A DNA stretch of 6,701 nucleotides from Candidatus Woesearchaeota archaeon (GTDB taxonomy: Archaea > Nanobdellota > Nanobdellia > Woesearchaeales > UBA525): positions 1 through 6,701 of the forward strand of contig JAAOYD010000009.1 of assembly GCA_018221165.1 (NCBI GenBank), written 5' to 3'. Position numbers and translations under genes: made by a program. A model generated the notes under the pieces. It did not search any database, was not told the DNA's origin, and was given only the letters and a program-made list of their open reading frames with translations. Positions 6,356-6,701 of this stretch are shown here, piece by piece (position 1 is the first letter of the stretch; the number at the start of each line of letters is the position of its first letter).

Positions 6356-6571
6356 ATGGAAGCAGCGCCCCTCTTTGTCAAGATCGACAAATACAAGGAA
6401 CTTACTAAAGTGCTCGCAGCAGTCGATGAGAAACTGCGCGAGTCCAGCGAACTCCTCGAACGTCTCGATACGTTGAAGGAGCAAGAAGATGCGCAGTTGG
6501 CTGCGTGGCGGGCCTCATTGGATGATGTTCGTGCGCGTTCCGATGAACTGCACAGCCACTTGTTTAAGTGA
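6356..6571 (+). CDS. Small helical coiled-coil-like protein, unknown function
   Basis: This 71-residue protein begins MEAAPLFVKIDKYKEL. After that it is essentially one or two charged helices with leucines at heptad-like spacing (KLRESSELLERLDTL, then LAAWRASLDDV) and a short break around residues 45-49 (KEQED). There is no cysteine, signal peptide or membrane helix. Positions 6-71 can be laid against residues 241-307 of the preceding protein without gaps, sharing L-aromatic-V, Tyr, Glu and several leucines. Identity is low (about 8 of 66), so relatedness is suggestive only. A strong SD supports the start, and the TGATG junction ties it to the next gene. Use as a dimerising partner of the upstream C-terminal domain would fit, but this is inference. 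Confidence 0.75.
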   Translation: MEAAPLFVKIDKYKELTKVLAAVDEKLRESSELLERLDTLKEQEDAQLAAWRASLDDVRARSDELHSHLFK

Positions 6572-6701
6572 TGCCAATGAGTTACTTCGTCAAGATCAGC
6601 GACCCAAACGGAGTGCGAAAGCGCCTCCTGGAGAGCAGCAAGGACCTGCTGCACATGCTCCGAGGGTATCATCACCTTCTCGAGATTAGGGATGAGAAAC
6701 G
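6571..6701 (+). CDS. Third small helical protein of the group, N-terminal part (partial)
   Basis: An open frame starts at ATG 6571, which shares one base with the preceding stop (TGA 6569-6571), and runs 43 codons without a stop to the right edge. The product begins MPMSYFVKISDPNGVRKRLL and continues as an amphipathic, Leu-rich charged helix (SKDLLHMLRGYHHLLEIR). The FVKI sequence near the N-terminus matches FVKI of the preceding protein, which suggests the two are related or bind the same partner. ATG 6577 is an alternative start with a weak AAGTGAT (6566-6572) ahead of it. The complete length and any further domain lie outside the window, and I cannot name its function. Confidence 0.7.
   Translation, partial: MPMSYFVKISDPNGVRKRLLESSKDLLHMLRGYHHLLEIRDEK

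Noticed and set aside
6232..6675. 147-codon minus-strand frame spanning parts of three genes.
   Set aside because: It runs antisense to three coupled helical-protein genes that have SDs and sensible starts, and shows no recognisable domain.

Overview
The window looks archaeal. Its central genes are a KH-less beta-CASP RNase of the aCPSF2 type, a form III RuBisCO, an AMP phosphorylase and a ribose-1,5-bisphosphate (R15P) isomerase. Three TATA/BRE-like promoters lie about 25-28 bases ahead of the presumed transcript starts. Several starts carry a GAGGTGA-type Shine-Dalgarno (SD). The compact, tightly packed arrangement would suit a DPANN-type archaeon (Woesearchaeota/Pacearchaeota-like), but this placement is inferred from gene content and not shown by any marker. 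All genes are on the + strand.

Layout. Positions 1-75 hold the last 24 codons of an unidentified gene. Positions 113-313 hold a possible 66-residue basic protein behind its own TATA box, probably leaderless. A second promoter (314-330), with a small inverted repeat over its start region, precedes a four-gene operon. That operon is the beta-CASP RNase (366-1664), RuBisCO large subunit (1675-2994), AMP phosphorylase (2999-4492) and R15P isomerase (4489-5343). Its gene junctions are +10, +4 and -4 bases, so the genes are very likely cotranscribed and translationally coupled. A short hairpin plus T-tract (5361-5389) ends the operon, and the same T-tract is part of the promoter (5378-5392) of a second group. 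That group is a 307-residue proline-rich acidic protein with a helical C-terminus (5428-6351), a 71-residue helical protein (6356-6571), and the start of a third small helical protein cut by the window end (6571-6701).

How the genes work together. The last three operon genes form the complete archaeal nucleoside-monophosphate pathway. AMP phosphorylase turns NMP plus phosphate into base and R15P, the isomerase makes ribulose-1,5-bisphosphate (RuBP), and RuBisCO adds CO2 to give two 3-phosphoglycerates. Catalytic residues of all three can be seen. The RNase in front, read through the same promoter, suggests a route in which RNA breakdown supplies 5'-NMPs directly to this pathway. That link is the most interesting hypothesis here. 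The downstream group is uncharacterised; its members share an aromatic-V-(K)-I-type motif followed by helical heptads and may be small diverged relatives that act as a structural or adaptor set.

No tRNA, rRNA, CRISPR array, insertion sequence or phage gene was seen, and no gap between genes exceeds about 90 bases.
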